Of a stretch of DNA of 64,000 nt, positions 17,736 through 26,901 are shown one piece after another. Position 1 is the stretch's first letter, and every line of letters starts with the position of its first letter. A program made the position numbers and the translations under genes. Source of the stretch: an uncultured Tateyamaria sp. (GTDB taxonomy: Bacteria > Pseudomonadota > Alphaproteobacteria > Rhodobacterales > Rhodobacteraceae); contig NZ_CANMBJ010000007.1 in assembly GCF_947496075.1 (NCBI RefSeq), positions 1 to 64,000 on the forward strand. Reading direction: 5' to 3'. The notes beneath the pieces were generated by a model that was not told the origin of the DNA, did not search any database, and saw only the letters and a list, made by a program, of their open reading frames with translations.

Positions 17736-18503
17736 TCATGTCTGACGGCGTGGGGCGGTTGATGTTTCGAAGGCACTGAACGGAGGGATCGGTGCCGGAG
17801 GGACGGACCCGATCAACGCACAGCCCAATGTTGCGCGCAGTGCGTCCGCCAACTCGTCCACCGTATCCGTCGAGACATAGAGCCCGCCCGTCCGATCGGC
17901 GAGGCATTTGGCGACCGTGTTGCCTGCGCCCACATCCACCTGCTCGGGGTTGTCCCAGCTGAAGAAGTCCACGACCACCTGGAAGCCGATGACATGCACG
18001 GTCAGGTCCGCTGCCTCTTTGGCGAGCGCGGTGCCCAGGGCGCAGGGGCGCCCGCCGCAGGTTTCGTTGCCATCCGTGACCAACACGACGATACCCGACC
18101 GGTTCCGGTGATCGAGCGCATCGGCGGCGGCCCGAACGGACGCGGCCAGAGCTGTCAGCCCTTTGGGTTGCAGGGTGTCGATCTGATCCACAATGGCGGC
18201 TGCCGCATCGGCCCGTGGACCAAAGCGCAGGTCGATATTGGCGCAACTGTCGGCACTTGCACCGGGCCCGTAGGTCAGCAGACCAACCCGGCGAAACGGT
18301 GTGATGTCGGGCAGGGCATCCCGCAGCGCCGTGCGGGCATCCACGATCCGGGTCTTGCGCGAGACATCGAAGCTGAGCTCATCCATGGATGCCGAGCCGT
18401 CAAACACCAGCATTGCATCCCGGGCGCATCCCGTCGCGGACAGCATCGTGGGCAGGGTGGCCGCAAGTGCAGTGGCCATCATCAGGGGACGGAGGGCAAT
18501 CAT
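17736..18503 (-). CDS. Exported von Willebrand factor A domain protein
   Basis: This 255-residue protein has an N-terminal hydrophobic export signal (MIALRPLMMATALAATLPTM) and a vWA domain with an intact metal-ion-dependent adhesion site: DGSAS at 35-39, Thr117 in KGLTAL and Asp144 in VTDGNET. Paired Cys residues suggest disulfides. Such domains bind protein ligands through a bound Mg. The start at 18503 has no strong ribosome binding site, and a start at MMATALA is possible. It diverges from the isomerase gene. Confidence 0.78.
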   Translation of the reverse strand: MIALRPLMMATALAATLPTMLSATGCARDAMLVFDGSASMDELSFDVSRKTRIVDARTALRDALPDITPFRRVGLLTYGPGASADSCANIDLRFGPRADAAAAIVDQIDTLQPKGLTALAASVRAAADALDHRNRSGIVVLVTDGNETCGGRPCALGTALAKEAADLTVHVIGFQVVVDFFSWDNPEQVDVGAGNTVAKCLADRTGGLYVSTDTVDELADALRATLGCALIGSVPPAPIPPFSAFETSTAPRRQT

Positions 18504-18587
18504 CGACGGCAGGATGGCACCACCCGCAAACCAAAAGCAATGTCGCAAGCGTTGTGGAACATGGATTTGACGCCTAGCCTGCGTCGC

Positions 18588-19232
18588 ATGACAGACCTCA
18601 CCTACTACTACTCCGCCCATTCCGCCTTTGCCTATCTTGGCTCCGCCAAGGTCATGCAGATATGTGCCACCCATGGTCTAACCCTTGTGCACCGCCCCAT
18701 TGCGTTGTCCCCGGTGGTCGAGGCGCAGGGCAGTCTGCCCTTCCGGGCGCGCACGCAGGCGCATGTGGATTACTTCTTTGGCCGCGAGATCGAGCGGTGG
18801 GCCGAATTGCGCGATGTGCCGGTGGTGTCGTTCCGCCCGACTTATCATGACGCAGACTACACATTGGCCAGTGGCATCATCCTCGCCCTTGGTGACCGCG
18901 GTGACCAGGTGGACGCCATGGCCCATGCGATCCTTGAGGCGCATTGGCGCGACGATGCGGACCTGTCAGATGTACTGACGCTGCGTGCACTTGCCAAAGG
19001 TCTGGGGCATGACGCGGACGATTTGCTTGCGCGGGCACGATCCGAAGAGGTTGCGGCCCAATATGCAGCCAATAGTCAGGCGGCCCTGGCTGCCAGTGTT
19101 TTCGGATCGCCAACATATGTGCTGGAGGGTGAGGTCTTTTATGGACAAGACCGGCTTGAACTGTTGGAACGTGCGATTGCGCGGCCGTTTACTCCGACAC
19201 GCTGGGTGAACCCGTCCGTTGAAACGACATGA
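18588..19232 (+). CDS. DsbA-family 2-hydroxychromene-2-carboxylate isomerase-like protein
   Basis: The 214-residue product begins MTDLTYYYSAHSAFAYLGSA and has the C-terminal motif FGSPTYVLEGEVFYGQDRLE, characteristic of the HCCA isomerase/kappa-GST branch of the DsbA fold. It lacks a CXXC, so it is more likely a glutathione-dependent isomerase or transferase than a thiol oxidase. An in-frame ATG at 18561 would add nine residues. Its last 44 bases overlap the end of the convergent gene at 19189. Confidence 0.75.
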   Translation: MTDLTYYYSAHSAFAYLGSAKVMQICATHGLTLVHRPIALSPVVEAQGSLPFRARTQAHVDYFFGREIERWAELRDVPVVSFRPTYHDADYTLASGIILALGDRGDQVDAMAHAILEAHWRDDADLSDVLTLRALAKGLGHDADDLLARARSEEVAAQYAANSQAALAASVFGSPTYVLEGEVFYGQDRLELLERAIARPFTPTRWVNPSVETT

Positions 19233-19884
19233 CGGACAGGGTCAGCTGCTGGTGAGGGGCGTCGGGCAGGGTAGGGGCACGTCGCGCCGCCCATACGTGA
19301 CCCGCGCCCATGCACAGCATGATGCCACCTGACAGGACCATGACATAAAGCGGATACGCCAAGAGCAGCCAGTCCGCCCCGCCAATCGCCACAACGGCCA
19401 GCGCTGCCGACACGAAGAAGGCGGCCCATGTTGCCCATGTTTCGGATTTGGGATCGAGAAAGGCCTTCTGCATGGTCAGAAGCCCACCCATCATCGACAT
19501 GGTTATCGTGACGAACAGGGAATAGGCCGCACTTTCCATTTCCGCCCACAGCCAGATGCCCACGGCGGTGGCGGTCAGCACCTGGCTGTCGTCGGTCTTG
19601 AACCGCAGGCCGGTGGTTTTCCAGAAGGTCAGGCCACAGATGATGACCGTGCCCGCCGTTTGCGCGATGGCAAAACCCAGTGATCCGTCAGCCCCTTCAT
19701 AGATCTGGCTTAGCAGGGACACGGCACTTAGCACGGCCCAGATCAGCCAGGACGCGCGTTCGGGCCGGGTCCGGTTTGTCAGTATGTCACGGATGTAAGG
19801 CCAGAACGCATAGACGCTCAGAACCGCCGCGGCGATGCCCGCGCGGTGCACAACACCGGGATGCTGAAGAAAGTCTTGGAGCAC
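19189..19884 (-). CDS. Seven-helix membrane protein, PQ-loop/SWEET-like (paralog 2)
   Basis: The 231-residue product matches the protein of 16820-17482 along its length (RTRPERASWLIWAVL against RTRPQRASWMIWSVL; SQIYEGA in both). It keeps the two loop repeats, SVYAFWPYIRDILTNRTRPE and MGGLLTMQKAFLDPKSETWA. A polar C-terminal tail of about 30 residues is unique to this copy and is coded by the overlap with the isomerase gene. A transport role is possible but unproven. Confidence 0.7.
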   Translation of the reverse strand: MLQDFLQHPGVVHRAGIAAAVLSVYAFWPYIRDILTNRTRPERASWLIWAVLSAVSLLSQIYEGADGSLGFAIAQTAGTVIICGLTFWKTTGLRFKTDDSQVLTATAVGIWLWAEMESAAYSLFVTITMSMMGGLLTMQKAFLDPKSETWATWAAFFVSAALAVVAIGGADWLLLAYPLYVMVLSGGIMLCMGAGHVWAARRAPTLPDAPHQQLTLSVMSFQRTGSPSVSE

Positions 19885-20083
19885 TTTGTGCGTCTCCGAT
19901 GGCCTGTTGACTGCGCGCCCCCGTTGCGAGGGCTGTTTTTTGTTATGTGATTTTCACCTCTATCGGCCAAATTCTGGTCTGTGAATCAAAATCTTGCGGT
20001 ACCGCGTGCAAAATGGGCCGTCGCGGCGAGGTGTAGAGGCTGTGCGCCGCAGATGTACGGCCCATGGATGAGGTGGACGGGGC

Positions 20084-20112
20084 TTGATCCGTCCGGGTGC
20101 TGGGTCTATACG
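20084..20112 (+). promoter_or_regulatory. Sigma-70-like promoter for rplO-secY-adk
   Basis: TTGATC (20084-20089) and TATACG (20107-20112) have 17 bases between them. The predicted start near 20119 gives a leader of about 90 bases. It lies in the 325-base stretch 19885-20209 that otherwise holds no gene. This would supply transcription lost at the rpmD terminator. Confidence 0.65.
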
Positions 20113-20209
20113 CCCCCGGTGGCGTCTTGCGCCACGAGAATCAAAACCAAGAAACGCCGCGGTTGTCCTGTTCACGCTTCGTGGGGCACATCCGGCAAGG
20201 AGAAGCGAT

Positions 20210-20680
20210 ATGAAACTGCATGAACTGCGCGACAATCCTGGCGCAACCAAGCCCCGCAAGCGCGTGGGCCGTGGTCCTGGCTCCGGCACCGGTAAGATGG
20301 GTGGCCGTGGTATCAAAGGTCAGAAATCTCGTTCGGGTGTGGCCATCAACGGCTACGAAGGCGGGCAAATGCCCCTCTACCAACGTCTGCCCAAGCGTGG
20401 CTTCAACAAGCCGAACCGCAAGGCATTTGCCGTTGTGAACCTGGGCCTGATCCAGAAATTCATCGACGCCGGCAAGATCGACGCGAAAAAAGCCATCGAC
20501 GAAGATGCGCTGATTGCTTCGGGCCTCGTGCGCCGCAAGCTTGACGGTATCCGCGTTCTGGCCAAAGGTGAGATCACCTCGAAAGTTGAACTTGCTGTGA
20601 CCGGCGCGTCCAAATCGGCCGTCGAAGCCGTTGAAAAAGCGGGTGGGTCGTTGACCACAGCCGCGGCGGCCGCCGAGTAA
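20210..20680 (+). CDS. rplO: 50S ribosomal protein L15
   Basis: This 156-residue protein starts [20 protein letters not shown] and has the Gly-rich N-terminal extension ([20 protein letters not shown]) that threads into 23S rRNA. AAGGAGAAG precedes the ATG. It is first in its block, with secY and adk downstream. Confidence 0.97.
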   Translation: MKLHELRDNPGATKPRKRVGRGPGSGTGKMGGRGIKGQKSRSGVAINGYEGGQMPLYQRLPKRGFNKPNRKAFAVVNLGLIQKFIDAGKIDAKKAIDEDALIASGLVRRKLDGIRVLAKGEITSKVELAVTGASKSAVEAVEKAGGSLTTAAAAAE

Positions 20681-20740
20681 GCCAGTTTGACGCCTTGTGA
20701 GCCGCGAATATGCGGCTTACATAGTCTCTAGTTTTTCCTA

Positions 20741-20776
20741 CGCCGCCCGCCGGAAAACGGTTTGGGCGGCGTTTCG
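20741..20776 (+). terminator. Hairpin between rplO and secY
   Basis: ACGCCGCCC (about 20741-20749) pairs with GGGCGGCGT (about 20766-20774) across an internal CCGG/CGG region, followed by TTT. A weak terminator or attenuator here would lower secY expression relative to rplO. A second small palindrome (GCCGC-GAATAT-GCGGC) precedes it near 20701. Confidence 0.5.
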
Positions 20777-20796
20777 CCATAAAGGAACACACCCGC

Positions 20797-22161
20797 ATGG
20801 TATCTGCCGTCGAGAATATGGCCGCCAACACGAGCTGGAGCGCTCTTGGTAAGGCCACCGACCTGCGCAACCGCATCCTGTTCACCCTCGGTCTGCTGAT
20901 CGTCTACCGCCTTGGCACCTTTATCCCGGTGCCCGGCATCGACGGGGCTGCCCTGCGGGAGTTCATGGAAAGTGCAGGCCAAGGCATTGGCGGCATGGTC
21001 AGCATGTTCACCGGTGGTGCGCTGGGCCGGATGGGCATCTTTGCCCTTGGCATCATGCCTTACATCTCGGCCTCGATCATCGTGCAGCTTCTGACCTCGA
21101 TGGTGCCCAAGCTTGAGCAACTCAAGAAAGAGGGCGAACAGGGGCGCAAGAAGATCAACCAATACACCCGCTACGGCACGGTGGCACTGGCGACCTTGCA
21201 GGCCTATGGCCTTGCTGTATCGCTGGAATCCGGCGATCTGGTGACCGATCCGGGCATGTTCTTCCGCATGTCGTGCCTGATCACGCTGGTGGGTGGCACC
21301 ATGTTCCTGATGTGGCTGGGTGAGCAGATCACCGCACGCGGCATCGGCAACGGTATTTCACTGATCATCTTTGTCGGCATCATTGCCGAGGTGCCTGCGG
21401 CGCTGGCGCAGTTCTTTGCGAGCGGTCGCTCGGGTGCGTTGAGCCCTGCGATCATCGTGGGTGTGATATTGATGGTCGTGGTGACCATCACCTTCGTGGT
21501 GTTCATGGAGCGCGCGCTGCGCAAGATCCACATCCAGTATCCGCGCCGTCAGGTGGGGATGAAGGTTTATGACGGTGGGTCCTCGCACCTGCCGGTCAAG
21601 GTGAACCCTGCGGGCGTGATCCCTGCGATCTTTGCCTCGTCGCTGCTGCTGCTGCCCGTGACGATCTCGACCTTCTCTGGCAACTCGACCAGCCCGATCA
21701 TGTCGTGGCTCTTGGCCAACTTTGGCCCCGGTCAGCCTCTGTACCTGCTGTTCTTTGCAGCGATGATCGTCTTCTTTGCCTATTTCTATACGTTCAACGT
21801 CAGCTTCAAACCCGATGACGTAGCCGACAACCTCAAGAACCAGAACGGCTTTGTCCCTGGTATTCGCCCCGGTAAGAAAACCGCTGAATACCTCGAATAC
21901 GTGGTCAACCGCGTGCTGGTTCTGGGTTCGGCCTACCTGGCGCTGGTCTGTCTGCTGCCCGAAATTCTGCGCGGTGAGTTCGCCATTCCGTTCTACTTTG
22001 GCGGGACATCCGTGCTGATTGTGGTATCTGTGACCATGGACACGATCCAGCAAGTACAAAGCCACCTGTTGGCTCACCAGTACGAAGGCTTGATCGAGAA
22101 ATCGCAACTGCGCGGTAAGGGCAACAAGACCCGCCGCAAAAGGAGCCCTGTCCGTCGCTAA
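20797..22161 (+). CDS. secY: Protein translocase subunit SecY
   Basis: This 454-residue protein has ten hydrophobic segments and SecY signatures: the plug-region PGIDGAALREF, GIMPYISASIIVQLL, and KVNPAGVIPAIFASSLL. SecY forms the protein-conducting channel of the inner membrane with SecE and SecG. AAAGGAAC precedes the ATG at 20797; a second ATG seven codons on is less likely. Position after rplO is the standard spc order. Confidence 0.97.
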   Translation: MVSAVENMAANTSWSALGKATDLRNRILFTLGLLIVYRLGTFIPVPGIDGAALREFMESAGQGIGGMVSMFTGGALGRMGIFALGIMPYISASIIVQLLTSMVPKLEQLKKEGEQGRKKINQYTRYGTVALATLQAYGLAVSLESGDLVTDPGMFFRMSCLITLVGGTMFLMWLGEQITARGIGNGISLIIFVGIIAEVPAALAQFFASGRSGALSPAIIVGVILMVVVTITFVVFMERALRKIHIQYPRRQVGMKVYDGGSSHLPVKVNPAGVIPAIFASSLLLLPVTISTFSGNSTSPIMSWLLANFGPGQPLYLLFFAAMIVFFAYFYTFNVSFKPDDVADNLKNQNGFVPGIRPGKKTAEYLEYVVNRVLVLGSAYLALVCLLPEILRGEFAIPFYFGGTSVLIVVSVTMDTIQQVQSHLLAHQYEGLIEKSQLRGKGNKTRRKRSPVRR

Positions 22162-22185
22162 GGCGGTCCAGGGAGGGGACAGCTG

Positions 22186-22830
22186 ATGAACATTATTCTC
22201 TTGGGCCCGCCGGGCGCGGGCAAGGGAACGCAGGCGCGTTTTCTGGTTGAAGAACGGGGCATGGTGCAATTGTCGACAGGCGACATGTTGCGCGCTGCCA
22301 AGGACAGTGGGACCGAGATGGGCCAGATCGTGGCCGACGTCATGGCCCGCGGCGCACTTGTCACGGACGAGATCGTCATTGGTCTGATCCGCGAACAGCT
22401 TGAGACAGTGAAGGCCAATGGCTTCATCTTTGACGGTTTCCCCCGCACCTTGGCGCAGGCCGATGCGTTGGCCGATCTGCTGGCGGAGAAGGGCGAGACC
22501 CTGGACGCTGTGATCGAGATGGAAGTGGATGACGAGGCGCTTGTCGCCCGCATCGTTGCGCGTTCGACATGTGGCGCATGCGGTGAGGTCTATAACGACA
22601 ATACCAAGCCGATCCCGTCGGACGGCAAGTGCACCAACTGCGGCGCCGAAAACCAGTTCAAGCGTCGGGCGGACGACAACGAGGAAAGCCTCAAGACCCG
22701 CCTTATGGAATACTACAAGAAGACCTCTCCGCTGATCGGCTATTACTATGCCAAGGGCCAGTTGGCGAAGATCAATGGGCTGGGCGAGATCGCCGATGTA
22801 AAGGCGGCGATCGCTGCCGTTGTCAAATAG
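22186..22830 (+). CDS. adk: Adenylate kinase, zinc-binding LID type
   Basis: This 214-residue protein has the P-loop GPPGAGKGT at 7-15, the DGFPRT motif at 83-88 and a LID domain with four Cys (129, 132, 149, 152) that would hold a structural zinc. It converts ATP and AMP to two ADP. Four-Cys LIDs are common in Gram-positives but also occur in alphaproteobacteria. The start follows secY by 24 bases. Confidence 0.97.
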   Translation: MNIILLGPPGAGKGTQARFLVEERGMVQLSTGDMLRAAKDSGTEMGQIVADVMARGALVTDEIVIGLIREQLETVKANGFIFDGFPRTLAQADALADLLAEKGETLDAVIEMEVDDEALVARIVARSTCGACGEVYNDNTKPIPSDGKCTNCGAENQFKRRADDNEESLKTRLMEYYKKTSPLIGYYYAKGQLAKINGLGEIADVKAAIAAVVK

Positions 22831-22831
22831 C

Positions 22832-23611
22832 GTGGCGCTGAACGTTACTGCGATGGGGCCGGCGCATGCGCCGGCCTTTGCGTTTCTGCCTGGCGTCGCA
22901 ATGTCGGCAGACGTGTTTGCGCCGGTCGCTGCGCACCTGCCCGACACCCGGTCCCTCCTGGTGGACCTGCCCGGCCATGGCGGCAGCCGCGATGTACCCT
23001 GGCGCAGCATCACGGATACTGCGCAGGCCGTGCTTGATACATTGCCAGACTCCGTGACCGGCATCGCGGCCGTGTCGCTGGGGGCCTATGTGGGCCTGAC
23101 GATGCTTGCGCTCGCGCCCGACCGGTTTCAACACGCGTTGCTCAGCGGCATTCATCAGGGTGACATGCCGAACCCGCGGATGATGCGGGTGATAAGTTGG
23201 GCCATGGCCCCGTTTATCACGCGGCCCTTTCTGGCAAGGCGCAATGCGACGGCCATGGGTGTGTCGCCCGATCTGATGGAACCATATGTGGCGGGTGCTG
23301 TCCAAACCCGGCCCCGTGCCTTTGCACGTGCCACCTGTGATGTTGTTGCGTTCACGCCGCCTGCCGGTCTGGACCGGGTGTCGACGCGCGTGCTGGTTGC
23401 AGCCGGCAGCAAGGAACACCGCCTGATCCTGGACGGGCAATCGGCGATCTGCGCGGCACTGCCACATGCCCAAGCCTGCCGCGCAACCGGCCTGGGGCAT
23501 GGCTGGCCCGCGCAGGACACGGCCCGGTTTGCTGCCCTTTTGCGCGCACATGCCGATGAGGCAGACTGGCCGGAAGGGATCGAACCAGCCCATGCAGAGC
23601 AGATTGCTTAA
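22832..23611 (+). CDS. Alpha/beta-fold hydrolase
   Basis: This protein of about 259 residues has an alpha/beta-hydrolase layout: FLPGVAMSADVF as oxyanion-side loop, DLPGHGGS, nucleophile Ser in AVSLGAYVGL (Ala replaces the first Gly of GXSXG) and a C-terminal His in GLGHGWPAQ. The substrate is unknown. The GTG at 22832 follows the adk stop by one base; a TTG at 22820 inside adk is the alternative, so translation is probably coupled to adk. It is inserted between adk and the alpha operon. Confidence 0.75.
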   Translation: MALNVTAMGPAHAPAFAFLPGVAMSADVFAPVAAHLPDTRSLLVDLPGHGGSRDVPWRSITDTAQAVLDTLPDSVTGIAAVSLGAYVGLTMLALAPDRFQHALLSGIHQGDMPNPRMMRVISWAMAPFITRPFLARRNATAMGVSPDLMEPYVAGAVQTRPRAFARATCDVVAFTPPAGLDRVSTRVLVAAGSKEHRLILDGQSAICAALPHAQACRATGLGHGWPAQDTARFAALLRAHADEADWPEGIEPAHAEQIA

Positions 23612-23618
23612 ACCACTC

Positions 23619-23647
23619 TTGACGTCCCACAAAACAAGGCCTATCTC
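23619..23647 (+). promoter_or_regulatory. Sigma-70-like promoter for the alpha operon
   Basis: TTGACG (23619-23624) and TATCTC (23642-23647) have 17 bases between them, just after the hydrolase gene. It predicts a leader of about 135 bases before rpsM, long enough to contain a translational control site. Confidence 0.6.
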
Positions 23648-23791
23648 ACGCCATCTCTAACGAGAATCAAAGACCGGAACGCGTCCGGTCGGATCACCTG
23701 ATCAGCTGCAGGCCCGGGGGCAAAATCCTTGGGCCTTATGTTGTGAAAAAAGGGCCTGGAATGACGGGCTCGCAACGAAAGGAAAGCCCAA

Positions 23792-24160
23792 GTGGCACGT
23801 ATTGCAGGGGTCAACATCCCCACAGCCAAACGCGTTCCGATCGCCCTGACCTATATCACGGGTATCGGCAACACCTCAGCTCAGAAAATCTGCGAAGCAG
23901 TTGGTATCGATGCCAGCCGCCGTGTGAACGAACTCAGCGATGCTGAAGTTCTGAAAATCCGCGAGCACATCGACGAGAACTTTACCGTCGAGGGTGACCT
24001 GCGTCGTGAGACACAGATGAACATCAAGCGCCTGATGGACCTGGGCTGCTACCGTGGCCTGCGCCACCGTCGCAACCTGCCCGTCCGTGGTCAGCGCACA
24101 CACACCAACGCTCGCACCCGCAAAGGCCCCGCAAAGGCCATTGCCGGCAAGAAGAAATAA
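23792..24160 (+). CDS. rpsM: 30S ribosomal protein S13
   Basis: This 122-residue protein (M)[19 protein letters not shown] ends with the basic tail [18 protein letters not shown]13 lies in the 30S head and touches the P-site tRNA and bridge B1. The start is GTG, nine bases after AAAGGA; the family's N-terminus leaves no other choice. It opens the alpha operon. Confidence 0.97.
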   Translation: MARIAGVNIPTAKRVPIALTYITGIGNTSAQKICEAVGIDASRRVNELSDAEVLKIREHIDENFTVEGDLRRETQMNIKRLMDLGCYRGLRHRRNLPVRGQRTHTNARTRKGPAKAIAGKKK

Positions 24161-24172
24161 GGAGACGCACCA

Positions 24173-24565
24173 ATGGCACGTGATACCCGCCGTGGAGCCA
24201 AGAAAAAGGTCTCCAAGAACATCGCCGCAGGCGTGGCGCATGTGAACTCTTCGTTCAACAACACCAAGATCCTGATCTCGGACGTGCAAGGCAACGCGAT
24301 CGCATGGTCGTCTGCTGGCACCATGGGTTTCAAAGGCTCGCGCAAGTCGACACCCTATGCGGCCCAGATGGCAGCAGAGGATGCTGGCAAGAAAGCTCAG
24401 GACCACGGTGTTAAGACGCTGGAAGTCGAAGTGCAGGGCCCGGGTTCGGGTCGTGAATCGGCTTTGCGCGCGTTGGCTGCTGTTGGCTTCAACATCACGT
24501 CGATCCGCGACGTGACGCCGATTGCCCACAATGGCTGCCGCCCACCCAAGCGTCGCCGCGTCTAA
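24173..24565 (+). CDS. rpsK: 30S ribosomal protein S11
   Basis: This 130-residue protein has [20 protein letters not shown] and the C-terminal [12 protein letters not shown] that are diagnostic of S11, a platform protein near the mRNA exit. TAAGGAGA precedes it, twelve bases after rpsM. Confidence 0.98.
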   Translation: MARDTRRGAKKKVSKNIAAGVAHVNSSFNNTKILISDVQGNAIAWSSAGTMGFKGSRKSTPYAAQMAAEDAGKKAQDHGVKTLEVEVQGPGSGRESALRALAAVGFNITSIRDVTPIAHNGCRPPKRRRV

Positions 24566-24677
24566 GCGACATCCAACACCTTTTGGGGCCGCGTGTTTCG
24601 CACGGCCCCAATCTGCTTTTTGAAACCTCGGGAGTCGCGCGTTGGGACATGGCGCGTCGACAGGAATGGAGGGACGC

Positions 24678-25694
24678 ATGATCCATAAGAACTGGGCCGA
24701 ACTGATCAAGCCGCAGCAGCTTGACGTCAAGCCGGGCAATGAACCCGCACGACAGGCCACCGTTGTTGCTGAACCGCTGGAACGCGGTTTTGGCCTGACC
24801 ATGGGCAACGCGCTGCGCCGCGTGCTGATGTCGTCGCTGCAAGGCGCGGCCATCACGTCTGTGCAGATCGACAACGTATTGCACGAGTTTTCGTCCGTCG
24901 CCGGTGTGCGTGAAGACGTCACCGACATCATCCTGAACCTCAAGCAGGTCAGCCTGCGCATGGAAGTCGAAGGGCCCAAGCGCCTGTCGATTTCTGCCAA
25001 GGGTCCGGGCGTTGTGACGGCTGGTGACATCTCGGAAAGCGCCGGGATCGAGATCCTGAACCGCGATCTGGTCATCTGTCACCTCGACGATGGTGCGGAT
25101 GTCTACATGGAACTGACCGTGAATACCGGTAAGGGCTATGTGTCGGCGGACAAGAACAAGCCGGAAGACGCGCCTATCGGTCTGATCCCGATCGATGCGA
25201 TCTATTCGCCGGTCAAGAAGGTCAGCTATGACGTGCAGCCCACCCGGGAGGGCCAGGTGCTGGACTATGACAAGCTGACCATGAAGGTCGAAACCGATGG
25301 CTCCATCAGCCCTGACGATGCCGTGGCCTTTGCTGCGCGCATCCTGCAGGACCAGCTGGGCATCTTCGTCAACTTCGACGAACCGGAATCGGCAAGCCGT
25401 CAAGACGATGACGATGGCCTCGAGTTCAACCCGCTTCTGCTGAAGAAAGTGGACGAGCTGGAACTGTCCGTGCGTTCGGCAAACTGCCTGAAGAACGACA
25501 ACATCGTCTACATCGGTGATCTTATCCAGAAGACCGAAGCAGAGATGTTGCGCACGCCGAACTTTGGCCGCAAGTCCCTGAACGAGATCAAGGAAGTGCT
25601 GTCGGGCATGGGTCTGCACCTTGGCATGGATGTCGAGGACTGGCCGCCGGACAACATCGAAGATCTGGCCAAGAAGTTCGAAGACAACTTCTAA
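24678..25694 (+). CDS. rpoA: RNA polymerase subunit alpha
   Basis: This 338-residue protein starts [20 protein letters not shown]; the ATG follows GGAGGGA, and an open frame upstream to 24642 lacks such a site. The N-terminal domain ([20 protein letters not shown]) dimerises and assembles the polymerase. The C-terminal domain ([20 protein letters not shown]) binds UP elements and activators. Length matches other Rhodobacterales. Confidence 0.98.
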   Translation: MIHKNWAELIKPQQLDVKPGNEPARQATVVAEPLERGFGLTMGNALRRVLMSSLQGAAITSVQIDNVLHEFSSVAGVREDVTDIILNLKQVSLRMEVEGPKRLSISAKGPGVVTAGDISESAGIEILNRDLVICHLDDGADVYMELTVNTGKGYVSADKNKPEDAPIGLIPIDAIYSPVKKVSYDVQPTREGQVLDYDKLTMKVETDGSISPDDAVAFAARILQDQLGIFVNFDEPESASRQDDDDGLEFNPLLLKKVDELELSVRSANCLKNDNIVYIGDLIQKTEAEMLRTPNFGRKSLNEIKEVLSGMGLHLGMDVEDWPPDNIEDLAKKFEDNF

Positions 25695-25702
25695 TAGCCA
25701 TT

Positions 25703-25730
25703 AGGGTGGGCGGTCACGCCCACCCGACGA
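25703..25730. repeat. REP-like palindrome between rpoA and rplQ
   Basis: TAGGGTGGGCGGTCACGCCCACCC is a perfect short palindrome (GTGGGCG/CGCCCAC) nine bases after the rpoA stop. It belongs to the window's dispersed hairpin family. Confidence 0.55.
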
Positions 25731-25822
25731 CCGGGCATAACGCCCCAAGGAGAGCCCAAGACACGCATCGCGGGCCAGACAAAGCAAAACAGCCCGTAGA
25801 GGGCACGATTTGGAGAAGAAAA

Positions 25823-26242
25823 ATGCGTCACGCACGTGGTTACCGCCGCCTGAACCGGACACATGAGCACCGCAAGGCTCTGTTCGCCAACATGGCAGGC
25901 TCGCTCATCGAACATGAGCAAATCAAAACAACACTGCCCAAGGCCAAGGAACTGAAGCCTATCGTTGAAAAGCTGATCACGCTTGCCAAGCGCGGTGATC
26001 TGCACGCCCGTCGTCAGGCCGCGTCCAAGTTGAAAGAAGAGCAATACGTTGCCAAGCTGTTTGACGTCCTTGGCCCGCGCTACGCCGAGCGCCAAGGCGG
26101 CTACATTCGTGTTCTGAAGGCTGGCTTCCGTTACGGTGACATGGCGCCCATGGCGATCATCGAATTCGTGGACCGCGACCGCGACGCCAAGGGCGCCGCT
26201 GACAAGGCCCGCGTCGCAGCAGAAGACGCTGCCGAAGAATAA
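25823..26242 (+). CDS. rplQ: 50S ribosomal protein L17
   Basis: This 139-residue protein starts [20 protein letters not shown], the L17 signature, after GGAGAAG. The acidic C-terminal extension is typical of alphaproteobacteria. L17 borders the tunnel exit. It closes the alpha operon, 128 bases after rpoA. Confidence 0.97.
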   Translation: MRHARGYRRLNRTHEHRKALFANMAGSLIEHEQIKTTLPKAKELKPIVEKLITLAKRGDLHARRQAASKLKEEQYVAKLFDVLGPRYAERQGGYIRVLKAGFRYGDMAPMAIIEFVDRDRDAKGAADKARVAAEDAAEE

Positions 26243-26265
26243 GGCTTTGCGCACAGCGAAGCGGA

Positions 26266-26296
26266 AACGCCGCCCCCTGATCCGGGGCGGCGTTTT
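26266..26296 (+). terminator. Rho-independent terminator after rplQ
   Basis: AACGCCGCCCC (26266-26276) pairs perfectly with GGGGCGGCGTT (26284-26294) over a seven-base loop and ends in TTTT. It closes the ribosomal cluster and also faces the convergent gene that ends at 26302. Confidence 0.85.
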
Positions 26297-26301
26297 GCGT
26301 T

Positions 26302-26757
26302 TCAAAAGAGACCAAGTTCGGCCTTCACGATTTTCTCGATCTCGTGCACCGGGTGATTGGTCAGCGTCTTGGGGATATCGGCAACGATCTTGGCCGTGAC
26401 CTCGATGTGCATGTCGGCGCGGAGCACGCCGAGCACCTGCGGTGATGCCACCAGAACCAGCTTGTCGAATGCGCCCTTGTGCGCTTCAGCGTACAACATG
26501 TTGGACAATTCCTTGGCGAACCGATCCTTGGCCAAGGTGTGCCAATCCGTATCCTCCAGGGCGGACGATTGACCCGGTCCACCATCCTTCATGCGCCCGG
26601 GCCGGTCGGTCGATTGCGCGCGGGACGGAGGGTTCTCTTGCGCTTCCACGTCCGTCACTTCGAATTTGGGGTTTCGCCGATCTGTCAGATTGCGCAGGAA
26701 CAGCGCCTTTTCACCATCAGCCACGACGACCAAGGTGCCCCGATCTAGTTTTGCCAT
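26302..26757 (-). CDS. Host attachment family protein
   Basis: This 151-residue protein (MAKLDRGTLVVVADGEKALF) has the pattern of the family annotated as required for attachment to host cells: a conserved VVADGEKALFLRN strand, a variable Pro/Ser-rich loop and FDKLVLVASPQVLGVLR. It is related in fold to eRF1/Dom34-like domains. Adhesion is an annotation from plant-associated relatives, not shown here. AAAGGAG supports the start. It diverges from the HtrA gene with 144 bases between. Confidence 0.8.
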   Translation of the reverse strand: MAKLDRGTLVVVADGEKALFLRNLTDRRNPKFEVTDVEAQENPPSRAQSTDRPGRMKDGGPGQSSALEDTDWHTLAKDRFAKELSNMLYAEAHKGAFDKLVLVASPQVLGVLRADMHIEVTAKIVADIPKTLTNHPVHEIEKIVKAELGLF

Positions 26758-26901
26758 TTCTTTGGTTCTCCTTTGCTCTGTCTCCGAGCAATATATGCAT
26801 GCCCTCATTGTATCTCTCAGCTGGGGGCCGGAATTGCGTTCGGTCAGTTCTGTTGCATTTGTCCGGGGCAGGGCGCATATCCGGACGCAGACGAGGACGC
26901 C

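Noticed and set aside
21358..23064. Minus-strand open frame of 568 codons opposite secY and adk
   Set aside because: GC-rich codon bias of the genes on the plus strand leaves the antisense frame free of stops; the predicted protein is Arg/His-rich and resembles nothing.
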